From JAHECQ01 sp047638695 (GTDB lineage Bacteria > Actinomycetota > Acidimicrobiia > Acidimicrobiales > SZUA-35), in contig JBLINY010000023.1 in assembly GCA_047638695.1 (NCBI GenBank), positions 1-52,866 on the forward strand: a DNA stretch of 52,866 nt, in the 5' to 3' direction. Shown piece after piece: positions 7,624-16,556 of this stretch. Within the stretch, counting starts at the first letter, position 1. The number at the start of each line of letters is the position of its first letter. The position numbers were made by a program, and so were the translations under genes. The notes beneath the pieces are model-generated. The model made no database searches, was not told the DNA's origin, and saw nothing but the letters and a program-made list of their open reading frames with translations.

Positions 7624-8574
7624 ATGCCAGATCGTTTCGAGAAGGGCTTCGGCGGCATGGCCGCTGTTGTCACCGGAGGTGGCACCGGTATGGGGCGCGA
7701 GCTCGTCCGCCAACTCACGGCCGAGGGTTGCGATGTCGCGACCTGCGACGTCATCCTGGCCAACGCCGAGGAGACGGCGGCAATCTGCGCTGCCGCAGGT
7801 AACCCCGGCCAGGTCCTGGTACACGAAGCCGACGTTTCGAGTGAACGCGATATCGAGAGGTTCGCCGCCGCAGTCGCGGAGTGGCGCACGCCCCTCAACT
7901 TGTTATTCAACAACGCCGGAATCGGAGGCGGAGGTTCGCTGGTAGATCACGACCGGGCCCAATGGGAGAGAGTGTTCGACGTCTGCTGGTTCGGCGTCTA
8001 CTACTCCACACTCAACTTCATGCCGCAGATGCTTGATGCGTCGATCGGCCAGATCGTAAACACCAGCTCAATCAACGGATTCTTTGCTTCGATCGGTCCC
8101 GGCTTCCCGCACACCGCCTACAGCGCAGCGAAATTCGCGGTGAAGGGTTTTACCGAGGCGCTGATCACCGACTTCGCCCTCAACGCACCGAACCTCGGAG
8201 CCTCGGTCGTTATGCCGGGCCACATCGGAACGTCCATCCAAACGAACTCCGACACGCTCCTTGGCTTCGACTCCGTCGACAAGATGCGTCAGCGCTACGC
8301 CGACGCAGGCCGCGACGCCTCACACCTCTCCGACGAGGAGATCGTCGCCCGTCAACACAAGCGAGGTGAGTCGTTTCGGGAAATGGCGCCAACGTCGTCA
8401 GCCGAAGCAGCGACCATCATCCTCGACGGCGTTCGCCGCGGCGACTGGCGCATCTTGGTAGGTGAGGACGCCAAAATGATCGACGACCAGGTTCGTTCCG
8501 ACCCTGAAAACGCATACACGCCAGAGTTCTTCGATCGCTGGGTGCGCGAATCCGCCACCATGCGCTTGTCGTGA
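7624..8574 (+). CDS. SDR family oxidoreductase (long C-terminal form)
   Basis: 316 residues. A classical NAD(P)-binding motif TGGGTGMGR lies near residues 18-26, NNAGIGGGG near 97, and the catalytic Ser/Tyr/Lys set is NTSSINGF then AYSAAKFAVKGF. It is longer than the usual 250: about 70 extra C-terminal residues with DDEEIVARQ-like and GDWRILVGEDAKMIDD segments, as in a subgroup of actinobacterial alcohol dehydrogenase-like SDRs. ATG 7624 has GGAGG 6 nt upstream, better than the earlier in-frame codon at 7561. It is followed by a convergent NTF2-like gene. The substrate is unknown. Confidence 0.85.
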   Translation: MPDRFEKGFGGMAAVVTGGGTGMGRELVRQLTAEGCDVATCDVILANAEETAAICAAAGNPGQVLVHEADVSSERDIERFAAAVAEWRTPLNLLFNNAGIGGGGSLVDHDRAQWERVFDVCWFGVYYSTLNFMPQMLDASIGQIVNTSSINGFFASIGPGFPHTAYSAAKFAVKGFTEALITDFALNAPNLGASVVMPGHIGTSIQTNSDTLLGFDSVDKMRQRYADAGRDASHLSDEEIVARQHKRGESFREMAPTSSAEAATIILDGVRRGDWRILVGEDAKMIDDQVRSDPENAYTPEFFDRWVRESATMRLS

Positions 8575-8604
8575 ACGGCGCTTGTCGTAAGCAGTGAGGC
8601 TGAC

Positions 8605-9072
8605 CTAGGCCGAGCGGCTTCGCCGCGTTGCGGCCTTCAGCACGTGACGGTCCCCCTCGTGCCAGCTGCAATTGATGGCGTACTCACTGATCTTCCAGTC
8701 CCCACCGACTTGGACCATCTGCACGTCGTAGTGCCCGCCGACGGTGTATACATCGCCACCCCAATCGTTGCGACACACGTGACGGGCCTGGATGTAGGTC
8801 GTCCCCGCAGCCCGGTCGTCGCCGATCTCGTAGAGGTGGTTGCCCATCAGATGCTGCGTCGCGTCCATTCCAGAAATCGTCGCGCTGACCTGCGCTACCC
8901 AGCCTGAGCGGCCGCCCCGGTACACCTCACCCGCGCCGAACGAAGTGAAGTCCGCTACCACCTCATCAGCGAACACACCTGCGAGCGCGTCCCAGTCCTT
9001 GGTGTCGATCGCCAGTGCATACCGGTGCATCACGTTGTGGACCGCAATAGCGCCGTCCGCTCGATCGCTCAT
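8605..9072 (-). CDS. SnoaL/NTF2-like fold protein
   Basis: 155 residues. It shows the NTF2-like pattern: IAVHNVMHRYALAIDTKDWDALAGVFADEVVADF, then GWVAQVSATISGMDATQHLMGNH, with WKISEYAINCSW near the end. Such proteins are small cone-shaped enzymes (isomerases, cyclases, dehydratases) or the small subunits of oxygenases. The conserved Tyr and Asp/His positions of the pocket are present (HRYAL, QHLMGNH). Start ATG 9072 follows GGAGG. Downstream (higher coordinates), 9073-9243 holds no gene. It probably acts in the catabolic set around it. Confidence 0.75.
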   Translation of the reverse strand: MSDRADGAIAVHNVMHRYALAIDTKDWDALAGVFADEVVADFTSFGAGEVYRGGRSGWVAQVSATISGMDATQHLMGNHLYEIGDDRAAGTTYIQARHVCRNDWGGDVYTVGGHYDVQMVQVGGDWKISEYAINCSWHEGDRHVLKAATRRSRSA

Positions 9073-9243
9073 GATCTGACCTCCGTTGGTTTCTCACAGC
9101 CGAACCCAGATCATCAACGCTCAACGCCTTTGATTCAAGCCGACACCGGCCGGACTGGCCTAGCCGTCCGTCGGCAGGAAGAAGGGTGCGGCGGCGAGGC
9201 GCGTCACCGCGACCCCGGGTATTCCTCCAGGGAAGGCGAAGTT

Positions 9244-11673
9244 CTAACCCGGGGGTTCGCTAGCGAGCGCAGTGCTTGTCACCAGCGCTGCGACATCGCT
9301 TGGGCTGTACCCGAGCTCGGCCAAGATGGTGGCGTTGTGCGCCCCGAGGCCTGGCGCAGGCCGGAGCTCGACGGGTGTGGTTTCGAAGTTGATGGGGAAA
9401 CCTGGGAACGTCTGGGGCCCGCAGTCCTGTTGGTCGAGCTCAACGAAGAACGATCGCTCCGCCAGGTGGGTGTCGTGGAACAAATCGACATTCGTCATCA
9501 CCGCCGACGCCGCAATGCCGGCCTCTTGCAGCGTGGTCATCACCTCGTGCTTAGAATGTTGGGTCGTCCAACCGGTGATGACGTCGTCGATGGCATCGTG
9601 GTCGTCGAGACGATCACCCACGTCGTCCCAGCGTTGCTGGCCGAGATCTCCAATGACCGCAACTAATCGGCGCCAGTCGTTGTCGCTGCGAACAGAAAGC
9701 ACGGCCCATGCATCGTCGCCGGCGCAGCGATAGACGCCCGTCGGTGCATCGAATCTCGACCGAGCACCGACCCGGGATGCCTGGTTGCCTGTATCGGATG
9801 CCTCGAGCACCTGGTCGCCTCCCAACGTCAGGAACGTCTCGAGCTGCGAAAGGTCGACGTGTACCGGCAGGCCCGAAGCCCAGCGTTGCCACAGCGCACC
9901 AAGCAATGCCACGGTCCCGAGAACACCACCACACGCATCGGGCAGAGCGAGACCCTGCTTGTAAGGACCCGAGTCGCGATAACCGGTCGTTGAGGCCAGC
10001 CCGCTGGAAGCATCAAGGATTGGACCCCACGACACCTTGTGTTCATCAGGGCCGGTCGCTCCGTAGCCGGATAGATCGAGCGTAACGAGATCGGGCTTGA
10101 TGGCCCGCAGCGTTTCGTGATCGATCTCGAGGGAACGAACGCCGCGAGGGCTGTAGTTGTTGAAGACAACGTCTGACTCGGCGACGAGACGCTCCAACAC
10201 ATCGCGGCCCCCGGGCGCTTTCACATCCAAACAAAGACTGCGCTTGCCCCGATTCATCTTGTTCCAGATACCCATGCGGTTCCACCACGCAGCACCCGGG
10301 TCGTTGTCGGGGAAGATCCCGTTCCGTGAGAGCGGCCCCGGAAGCTCACCCCGAGACCACGACGATGCTTCGCTGGCCATCTGCTCGGGGTCAGGCATGG
10401 CCAGGCCGCGGGACGTGGGATGTTCGACCTTGATCACGTCGGCGCCCAAATCAGCCAGGAACCTGCCGACCAACGGACCGGCGAAGGCAATTGAGAACTC
10501 GACGACCCGCACTCCAGCTAAGGGACGAGCCTTGGCGCCGGCCATCGGAAGGCCGGGTTCCGATGAGTCGACGGCCCCCGACTGAGGAACTCGAGGCGCG
10601 GCCCGGAACGCCGGGGTGGCGCCGGGAATCCTAAACGGCACCGCGGGCATCACCAGGTTCGGACGCTCGGGTACCGGACGGGCCCAGAAATCGCGGGCAT
10701 CGAGCTGCGGGTCAGCGAGCGTGTCCTGGAGCGACGACACCGCACCAGCCGGAGTTTGCTGCGCCTGCAGCGTCGTCACGACGTCCTCGACCGTTCGCTG
10801 CGATGTCCATCCGTCGATAAGAGCATCCAGCTCATCTGCTCGGTCGAATCGAACTGCCGGCGTATAGAGCTCGTCGTCGGCCAACAACTCAACCTGGTCG
10901 ATGGCGATGCACAAGCCTTCCCACTGGTGGCGGGCGACAGCGGCAATACACACCCAACCGTCGCTACAGGGGTGGATGGACAGAGGATGATGAGCTTCGC
11001 CGTGGCGATTCCCGGATCGCTCCTTGAGGACGCCCTGGTGGGTGTAGAGCACGATCGACCACTGGTGGCTGGCGGCCAGAGCCTGCATCACATCGACGTC
11101 GACAACGTCACCAGACCCGCTCATCGCCGCGTTGATCACCGCCGCCTGCGCACCAATGGCGGCGATAGCGCCAACGATCCTGGTCACCCACCGTCCGCCG
11201 CCCGGAAGCGGCTCTCGGTCGCGCTCGCCGTTGAGACTCATCATGCCGCTGGACGCCCAATGCTCGAGCGGTCCGGCACGCCAGTCGGCCCGCGAACCCC
11301 GCAGACCGAACCCGGTGATGACTACGACGACCTGCTGTGGGTGTGCTTCCCGCAATGCCTCAATCCGGGCAGCAAGGTCGGGATCCGGCACCTCGTCGGA
11401 AAAAACCACGACGTCATACCCGGCGGCAAGCTCAACCTCGTCGAGGCCCGAATGACCCGCCTGCGATGCTTGCCCCGAGTGCAGCGTCTTGTTCGCCTGG
11501 AGATATTCCCAGGCGACAGAGGTGCCGTCGGCCAACAACGGCTGATCCTGACGGAGGGGGTGACCTTCCTCGGGCTCGAGAACCGTGACTTCGGCGCCCG
11601 CCGTCGCCAGCATGCGGGTGCAAAAGGCCCCGGCATCGTCGCTACTCAGATCCAACACTCGAATTCCGTGCAC
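9244..11673 (-). CDS. Double-length CaiB/BaiF family (class III) CoA-transferase
   Basis: 809 residues with two tandem class III CoA-transferase units. Unit 1 (about 1-350) begins MHGIRVLDLSSDDAGAF; unit 2 (about 385-790) begins PLAGVRVVEFSIAFAGPLVGRFLADLGADVIKVE, the usual N-terminal signature. Unit 2 keeps the catalytic Asp in LALPDACGG, the Asp that forms the aspartyl-CoA anhydride in formyl-CoA transferase. The equivalent segment in unit 1 (RIVGAIAAIGA) has no Asp, so unit 1 is probably structural. The enzyme likely moves CoA onto a carboxylic acid to prime degradation. The start is GTG 11673 with GGGGAG upstream. The enoyl-CoA hydratase at 11739 is divergent, 65 nt away. Confidence 0.85.
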   Translation of the reverse strand: MHGIRVLDLSSDDAGAFCTRMLATAGAEVTVLEPEEGHPLRQDQPLLADGTSVAWEYLQANKTLHSGQASQAGHSGLDEVELAAGYDVVVFSDEVPDPDLAARIEALREAHPQQVVVVITGFGLRGSRADWRAGPLEHWASSGMMSLNGERDREPLPGGGRWVTRIVGAIAAIGAQAAVINAAMSGSGDVVDVDVMQALAASHQWSIVLYTHQGVLKERSGNRHGEAHHPLSIHPCSDGWVCIAAVARHQWEGLCIAIDQVELLADDELYTPAVRFDRADELDALIDGWTSQRTVEDVVTTLQAQQTPAGAVSSLQDTLADPQLDARDFWARPVPERPNLVMPAVPFRIPGATPAFRAAPRVPQSGAVDSSEPGLPMAGAKARPLAGVRVVEFSIAFAGPLVGRFLADLGADVIKVEHPTSRGLAMPDPEQMASEASSWSRGELPGPLSRNGIFPDNDPGAAWWNRMGIWNKMNRGKRSLCLDVKAPGGRDVLERLVAESDVVFNNYSPRGVRSLEIDHETLRAIKPDLVTLDLSGYGATGPDEHKVSWGPILDASSGLASTTGYRDSGPYKQGLALPDACGGVLGTVALLGALWQRWASGLPVHVDLSQLETFLTLGGDQVLEASDTGNQASRVGARSRFDAPTGVYRCAGDDAWAVLSVRSDNDWRRLVAVIGDLGQQRWDDVGDRLDDHDAIDDVITGWTTQHSKHEVMTTLQEAGIAASAVMTNVDLFHDTHLAERSFFVELDQQDCGPQTFPGFPINFETTPVELRPAPGLGAHNATILAELGYSPSDVAALVTSTALASEPPG

Positions 11674-11724
11674 CAGCTCCCCTATCCATGCTGGCGCCGT
11701 CGAGAGCGCCTCCGGCCCAGAGAT

Positions 11725-11730
11725 ATAGCA
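11725..11730 (+). promoter_or_regulatory. -10 box (TAGCAT) of a leaderless gene
   Basis: TAGCAT (TAnnnT) lies 8 nt before GTG 11739 and no ribosome binding site lies between them, so the transcript probably begins at or next to the start codon. Confidence 0.45.
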
Positions 11731-11738
11731 TCGGGCCC

Positions 11739-12500
11739 GTGACAGTCACCATCGAGCGACCAGCGAACTCTCCCGGAGTGGTCGCGATCACCATCGCAAA
11801 TCCGCCGGTCAATGCCACCAGCATCGTCGATCTAACTTCCCTGGCCGAGCATCTGTCGTCCCTCACGAGCGAGGATCACGTTGTGCTGATCTTGGCCCAT
11901 GGTCGCGGATTCAGCGCCGGCGGCGACCTCAAGGAGATGGAAAGCTTGCCCGGCCACGAGGGCATCATCGGCCAGTGTGTCGAGTCGGCCAAAGCGTGCG
12001 TCGCCATCTCGCAGTGTCCGGTGCCGGTGGTCATAGCGGTGCACGACTACTGCCTGGGTGTCGGGTTGGAACTCGTCGGCAGCGCCGACATTTCGGTGGC
12101 CGCTGACGATGCGGTGTTCCAGTGGACAGAGATCGACAATGGCACCGTCGGCGGCGCGGCCCAGGGCTACCGGATGCTCCCGCCGCAGACGCTGAGGTAT
12201 CTGATGTTCACTGCCGAGCCGATCAGCGCCACTGAGCTACATCGACTGGGTGGTCTCACCGAGGTGGTTTCGCCCGATCGGCTCAGTGAGCGTGCGATGG
12301 AGATCGCCAGCATGATCGCGGCGAAACCCGCTGGGCTTCTACGCCAGCTGAAGAAGTCCCTGGACGGGCTCGAAACGTTCGACGTCGAAACCGCCATGCG
12401 CTACGAGCAGGGATTCATCTTCCAGATGAACATGGAGGGCGACGGCTCCGCCGCTCGCCAACGCTTCCTTGACGGCAAGCGCGAAGGTCTGAGTCGATGA
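11739..12500 (+). CDS. Enoyl-CoA hydratase/isomerase (crotonase) family
   Basis: 253 residues from GTG 11739. Crotonase oxyanion-hole elements are present: HGRGFSAGGDLKEM near residue 55 and CLGVGLELVGSADISVAADD near 100. The region that usually carries the second catalytic Glu reads FQWTEIDNGTVGGA, keeping a Glu but not the common EV.LGI..G pattern, so an isomerase or lyase variant is possible. The gene overlaps the following LLM oxidoreductase by 4 nt (ATGA), so they are translationally coupled. It is divergent from the double CoA-transferase and probably acts on the CoA thioester that enzyme makes. Confidence 0.85.
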   Translation: MTVTIERPANSPGVVAITIANPPVNATSIVDLTSLAEHLSSLTSEDHVVLILAHGRGFSAGGDLKEMESLPGHEGIIGQCVESAKACVAISQCPVPVVIAVHDYCLGVGLELVGSADISVAADDAVFQWTEIDNGTVGGAAQGYRMLPPQTLRYLMFTAEPISATELHRLGGLTEVVSPDRLSERAMEIASMIAAKPAGLLRQLKKSLDGLETFDVETAMRYEQGFIFQMNMEGDGSAARQRFLDGKREGLSR

Positions 12501-13528
12501 GTTACGAGCTGGGCCTCATGAGCCTTGGCGATCTCCTACCAAATCCGAACACGGGAGTGAGAGCCACCGAATCGGCACGTCACCGGTCGCTCGTAAATCA
12601 AGCAGTCCGGGCCGAGCAACTCGGCTTCACCTCGGTGCATCTCGGTGAGCACCACTTCAGCGACTACCAACTGTCGGCGCCGCCGGTCGTGTTGGCTGCC
12701 ATTGGCGAACGAACGACACGTCTGAAGTTGAGCACCGCCGTCACGCTGGCGGCCAACCTCGACCCGGTGCGGGTGGCCGAAGACTACGCAACGGTCGACG
12801 TACTCAGTGGTGGCCGAGCCGAGCTTGTGTTGGGACGCGGCAACCTCTTCGTGCAGACCTACGAGGGGTTCGGTCACGAACTTCAGACGGCGCGGGGCCG
12901 CTACACCGAGAACGTTTTGCTCCTTCACCGTTTGCTGAATGAGGAAGACGTCAGTTGGTCTGGCGACTTTCGGGCTCCGCTCCAGAACCACACGACCCGA
13001 CCGCGGCCGGTCGCACAGCTACCGATCTGGATCGGAGCCGGTTCGAGAGGTTCGGCCGAAATGGCAGCCGATCTCGGCTGTCGACTGATGCTGCCCAGTG
13101 TCTTCGGCCGACCCGAACAATTTGTCCAAGTTGCCGACATGTTCCGAGAGCGCTGGGAGGCAAACGGCAAGGACTGGGCCGATGCCAGAGTAGGAGCCTG
13201 TTCCCACATCCACGTCGGACGTACGACGCAGGAGGCCCGAACAACATGGGAGCCGTACTACCGGAGTTACTGGGAGTTCGTCGGTGGCCTGCTGGGTGAG
13301 GGAAGCAGGTGGCCGGCGTTCGATTTCGACGAGCTGCTGGCAGGGCCTGGCATCTGCGGTAGCCCGGCTGAGGTTCTGGATCGGATCGGCACGTGGCGCG
13401 AGCTGCTGGGGCTCGATCGGCACCTCTTGATGTTCGACCTCGGCGGCATCGAAGAGGAGCTCCTAGAGCAGACCCTCGACCTCTTCGGAGCCGAGGTCGC
13501 GCCGTCACTTCTGCTGGACCCCGAATAA
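12497..13528 (+). CDS. LLM-class flavin/F420-dependent oxidoreductase
   Basis: 343 residues with the luciferase-like (beta/alpha)8 pattern: AEQLGFTSVHLGEHHFSDY near residues 36-54, RTTRLKLSTAVTLAANLDPVRVAEDYATVDVLSGGRAELVLGRG (about 75-118), and PIWIGAGSRGSAEMAADLG. Members use FMN or F420; the phylum-wide use of F420 in actinobacteria makes either plausible. The ATG overlaps the crotonase stop, so both are made together and probably act on consecutive intermediates. It shares architecture but not close sequence with the second LLM gene at 48388. Confidence 0.85.
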   Translation: MSYELGLMSLGDLLPNPNTGVRATESARHRSLVNQAVRAEQLGFTSVHLGEHHFSDYQLSAPPVVLAAIGERTTRLKLSTAVTLAANLDPVRVAEDYATVDVLSGGRAELVLGRGNLFVQTYEGFGHELQTARGRYTENVLLLHRLLNEEDVSWSGDFRAPLQNHTTRPRPVAQLPIWIGAGSRGSAEMAADLGCRLMLPSVFGRPEQFVQVADMFRERWEANGKDWADARVGACSHIHVGRTTQEARTTWEPYYRSYWEFVGGLLGEGSRWPAFDFDELLAGPGICGSPAEVLDRIGTWRELLGLDRHLLMFDLGGIEEELLEQTLDLFGAEVAPSLLLDPE

Positions 13529-13590
13529 ACCCGGGTCACGTGCGAAACCTCTAGGGGCCGACGGGTCGTTCTCCGCCGAAGCGTTGTGAC

Positions 13591-13596
13591 TACGCT
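13591..13596 (+). promoter_or_regulatory. -10 box (TACGCT) of a leaderless gene
   Basis: TACGCT lies 6 nt before ATG 13603 with no Shine-Dalgarno sequence between, which suggests a leaderless transcript. Confidence 0.45.
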
Positions 13597-13602
13597 CGTG
13601 TC

Positions 13603-14451
13603 ATGGCCCCAGTACGGCTCACGATCGTGTCGGATTCGCATCTATCGACCAGGACCCCTGAGGCGGCAGCCAATTGGGACCTTTTGGTCGATCATGTTGA
13701 CCGAACTCAACCCGACGCTGTTGTCCATACCGGCGATATCGCCCTGGATGGCACGCAGGGCACCGAAGACCTCACCTATGCCCGTCAACAGCTGGACAAA
13801 ATGGGTGTGACCATGCTGGCGCTGCCCGGCAACCATGACCTGGGTGACAACCCGTGCGAGACCAACGCGACCTCCGAGCAACTGATCACCTCCGAGCGAC
13901 TGGCCGCCTACCGCGAACAGATCGGCGACGATCGGTGGGTGAGCGACATCGGTGGCTGGCGTTTGGTTGGGCTGAACGCACAGTTGCTGGGGTCCGGCCT
14001 CGACGAAGAGGTCGAGCAGTGGGACTGGCTAGAACAGCAGCTCACAGCCGAGCGTTTCGGTGGGCGTCATCCAGCGATGTTCTTGCACAAGCCCCTGTTG
14101 CATTCGTCTCCTCATCCGCCCGAACACGACGAGCCCATTCGCTACGTCCGGCAGAGGTCCCGAGAGCGCCTTTTGGACATGTTCGAGGCCATCGGAGCTC
14201 GCGTTGTCGTCAGCGGCCATGTCCACCAGCACCGACATATACGTTTGCGGGGCATGGAGCATGTGTGGTCTCCAACCTCGTGGGCGACGCTGCCCGAAAG
14301 TTCGCAAGCCACGATCGGCGACCGTTGGGTCGGAGGGCTCGAACTCAGGTTGGGCGACGATGCCTCTGTGGCGGTAGATCAGGTCCGCCCCTCGGGTATC
14401 GGCCAGCACGTCATTGGAGAAACGATCCCAAACCCCTATTCAGCGCACTAG
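13603..14451 (+). CDS. Metallophosphoesterase (calcineurin-like)
   Basis: 282 residues with all blocks of the dinuclear metallophosphoesterase fold: SDSHL (residues 9-13), HTGDIALDG (about 42-50), LPGNHDLGD (about 73-81), FLHKPLLHS (about 158-166) and SGHVHQHRH (about 203-211). Metal ligands Asp, His, Asp, Asn and His are all visible. Relatives include cyclic-nucleotide phosphodiesterases of the CpdA/Rv0805 type, but the substrate cannot be fixed from sequence. It is a stand-alone gene by its own promoter and is convergent with the alpha/beta hydrolase that ends 20 nt further on. Confidence 0.85.
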   Translation: MAPVRLTIVSDSHLSTRTPEAAANWDLLVDHVDRTQPDAVVHTGDIALDGTQGTEDLTYARQQLDKMGVTMLALPGNHDLGDNPCETNATSEQLITSERLAAYREQIGDDRWVSDIGGWRLVGLNAQLLGSGLDEEVEQWDWLEQQLTAERFGGRHPAMFLHKPLLHSSPHPPEHDEPIRYVRQRSRERLLDMFEAIGARVVVSGHVHQHRHIRLRGMEHVWSPTSWATLPESSQATIGDRWVGGLELRLGDDASVAVDQVRPSGIGQHVIGETIPNPYSAH

Positions 14452-14471
14452 CTGGTAGCCCTAAACCGGGA

Positions 14472-15281
14472 TCAGCTGTCCTGCGAGTCAAGGAACGTTC
14501 GAAGTGCCCGGTTGAAGTCGTCGGGCTGATCGGCGAAGGGGAAATGGCCGGCACCGGGTATGACCGCCATCTGAGCGCCAGCGATGTTGTCGCGGTAGAG
14601 CTCCATGCGTTCCGACGGCGTCGGCTTGTCGAGTTCTCCGGCTATCACCATTGTTGGGATGCCAATGCGTCCAAGTCGATCGTCAAAGTTCATTGCGATG
14701 ATGGCAAGGCTCGATCTGATGTAGCCCTCCACCGATGTACCTGCGATCTGTTCACGCAGCTGCTGGTAGCCGTCGGGGTCACGGTCACTGAAGTCGGGGT
14801 TCATGTATCGAGCGAGGATCTTGCTGGCCAGAGATGACATGGGGTTGCCGCTCGATCGCAGCGCCTCACCGTTCGCCTTGAGGGTCACCTGGCTGGCGGC
14901 CGGAAGAATCCCCTGCGTCGCGACGAACGTGACGCTGGCTAGCCGAGCGGAGTGATCGATCGCCAGCGGGAAGCCGACCATGCCGCCCAGTGACGACCCA
15001 ACAAAGTGAGTCTTTGTGATCTGGTGTGCATCGAGAGTGGCCACCACGTCTTCAGCCAGGTCGTCGATCGTGAAGTCGGCGACGGGTGTTCCAGATTCGC
15101 CATGGCCGCGCAGATCGACGCGCAGCACCCGGTAGCGATCGATCAAGGTTGACGCGAGCGAATCCCAGCTCGTCCGGTTCAGCGTTTGAGCATGCGCCAG
15201 CGTGACAACCGGAGCCTCGTCTGGCCCCTCGATCTCGCTGACCAACTCGATGCCATCTCGTTCGATCACGACGCGTGTCAT
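14472..15281 (-). CDS. Alpha/beta hydrolase
   Basis: 269 residues from ATG 15281. The fold is clear: strand and oxyanion region VVTLAHAQTLNRTSWDSL, VDLRGHGESGTP, nucleophile elbow VGSSLGGMVG (Ser about residue 93), acid strand PTMVIAGELDKPTP, and catalytic His in IPGAGHFPFADQP. It resembles 3-oxoadipate enol-lactonase-like or ring-cleavage hydrolases, but the substrate is not assignable. AAGGTG (plus-strand 15287-15292, complement) provides a ribosome binding site 5 nt before the start; longer upstream in-frame starts would run into the promoter of the divergent Rieske gene. Confidence 0.82.
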   Translation of the reverse strand: MTRVVIERDGIELVSEIEGPDEAPVVTLAHAQTLNRTSWDSLASTLIDRYRVLRVDLRGHGESGTPVADFTIDDLAEDVVATLDAHQITKTHFVGSSLGGMVGFPLAIDHSARLASVTFVATQGILPAASQVTLKANGEALRSSGNPMSSLASKILARYMNPDFSDRDPDGYQQLREQIAGTSVEGYIRSSLAIIAMNFDDRLGRIGIPTMVIAGELDKPTPSERMELYRDNIAGAQMAVIPGAGHFPFADQPDDFNRALRTFLDSQDS

Positions 15282-15344
15282 GAGCGCACCTTGGCATGCC
15301 GACACGGCTGGCGTCATCCTCGGCACTTCCAAGCAAATGGGGAC

Positions 15345-15350
15345 TACGGT
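15345..15350 (+). promoter_or_regulatory. -10 box (TACGGT) upstream of Rieske oxygenase
   Basis: TACGGT lies 8 nt before ATG 15359 in the 77-nt divergent region shared with the alpha/beta hydrolase; the arrangement fits a leaderless transcript. Confidence 0.4.
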
Positions 15351-15358
15351 CATGATCG

Positions 15359-16507
15359 ATGCAACAGGTCGAGCGCGAACGTCTGATGGCCGAGATCGCC
15401 GAGCTGTTGGCGACAAACCGTGTTCCCATGGTCGACAGCACGTCGGAGAACGAGGTCTTTCGCTATTGCGACCCTGCCTATACCCAACGCGAACTCGCTG
15501 ACGTCTTCGCTACCAGCCCGCGCGTACTGGCGTACTCAGCGCAGGTTCCGAACCCGGGTGATTTCGTCACCGACGACCTCAGCGGCGAACCATTGGTAGT
15601 CATGCGGTCTGAAGACGGCGTGGCTCAGGCCTTCTACAACGTGTGTCTTCATCGCGGGACCAAGGTCGTGTGCGAAGAGAGCGGGAATCGACAACGTCAT
15701 GCCTGTCCGTTCCACGGCTGGGTCTACGACTCCAGCGGCAAGCTGCGCGCGGTCTCGAGCCCTGAAGCTTTCCCCGATCTGGATTCGTCACGAGAGGGCC
15801 TCGTCCCGGTGTCGGTGGTCGAACGCCACGGCATGATCTGGCAGCTCCCCGACGGGTGGACCGACGCCGATCTCATCGACTCACTTGGCGGACTCGACGC
15901 TGAACTCGAGGCTTACGGCTTCGATCGCTACCTTCTGGAACGCACCGAGGTCATCGAGCAGCCGCTCAACTGGAAGTTCATGGTCGATGGTTTCCTCGAG
16001 ACCTATCACTTCAAGTTCTTGCACCAAAAAACCATCGGCCCCTTCATTCGCTCGAACTTCGGGCCAACTCAGGAGTATGGAGCGAACGTCCGCATGGTCG
16101 TTCTCCGCTCCAGCTACGAGCAGGAGGTACTGGGGAAAGACGGACCGGTCGATCCAATGCCGCACCTTGCCGTCGCGTACCAGCTGTTCCCCAACACCGT
16201 TCTGGTCTGGCAGGGAACCCACATCGAGACGTGGACCTCTTACCCCACGAACGGAGCGCCCGACCAGTGCTCGATTCGGATCTCGGTGCTCATCCCCGAG
16301 CCAACAACTGAGGAAGACCGACAGCGCGACTGGGACCGCAACTGGGCGATCCTCACCGGAACAGTCCTGGAGGAAGACTTCGCTGTCTCCCGCCGAGCCC
16401 AGGCCGGCTATGCCACGGGGGCCGTCAGCAAAGTGGTGTACGGCCGCAACGAACCCGCGCTCCAAGCCTTCCATCGCAACCTCGCCGACCGAATTTCGGT
16501 CGACTAA
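15359..16507 (+). CDS. Rieske non-haem iron oxygenase, large subunit
   Basis: 382 residues. The Rieske [2Fe-2S] motif is CLHRG (about 97-101) then CPFHGW (about 116-121). The C-terminal catalytic domain has NWKFMVDGFLETYHFKFLH, giving His-x4-His iron ligands (about 224 and 229), and a third acidic ligand in EEDFAVSRRAQAG (about 338-350). It is the one-component alpha-type seen in alicyclic, aromatic or quaternary-amine oxygenases; ferredoxin and reductase partners are not in this window. The same architecture recurs at 46352. It is divergent from the alpha/beta hydrolase and convergent with an SRPBCC-crotonase unit. Confidence 0.88.
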   Translation: MQQVERERLMAEIAELLATNRVPMVDSTSENEVFRYCDPAYTQRELADVFATSPRVLAYSAQVPNPGDFVTDDLSGEPLVVMRSEDGVAQAFYNVCLHRGTKVVCEESGNRQRHACPFHGWVYDSSGKLRAVSSPEAFPDLDSSREGLVPVSVVERHGMIWQLPDGWTDADLIDSLGGLDAELEAYGFDRYLLERTEVIEQPLNWKFMVDGFLETYHFKFLHQKTIGPFIRSNFGPTQEYGANVRMVVLRSSYEQEVLGKDGPVDPMPHLAVAYQLFPNTVLVWQGTHIETWTSYPTNGAPDQCSIRISVLIPEPTTEEDRQRDWDRNWAILTGTVLEEDFAVSRRAQAGYATGAVSKVVYGRNEPALQAFHRNLADRISVD

Positions 16508-16556
16508 GGCATCTCGTCTGTGCAACTTCGCATCTGAGCGACTTAAGGCCTATCAG

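Noticed and set aside
10756..11742. 328-residue plus-strand frame antisense to the CoA-transferase
   Set aside because: No domain pattern; the antisense partner is a clear enzyme.
13854..14837. 327-residue plus-strand frame across the phosphoesterase/hydrolase junction
   Set aside because: It spans two convergent real genes in a third frame and is Arg-rich without motifs.
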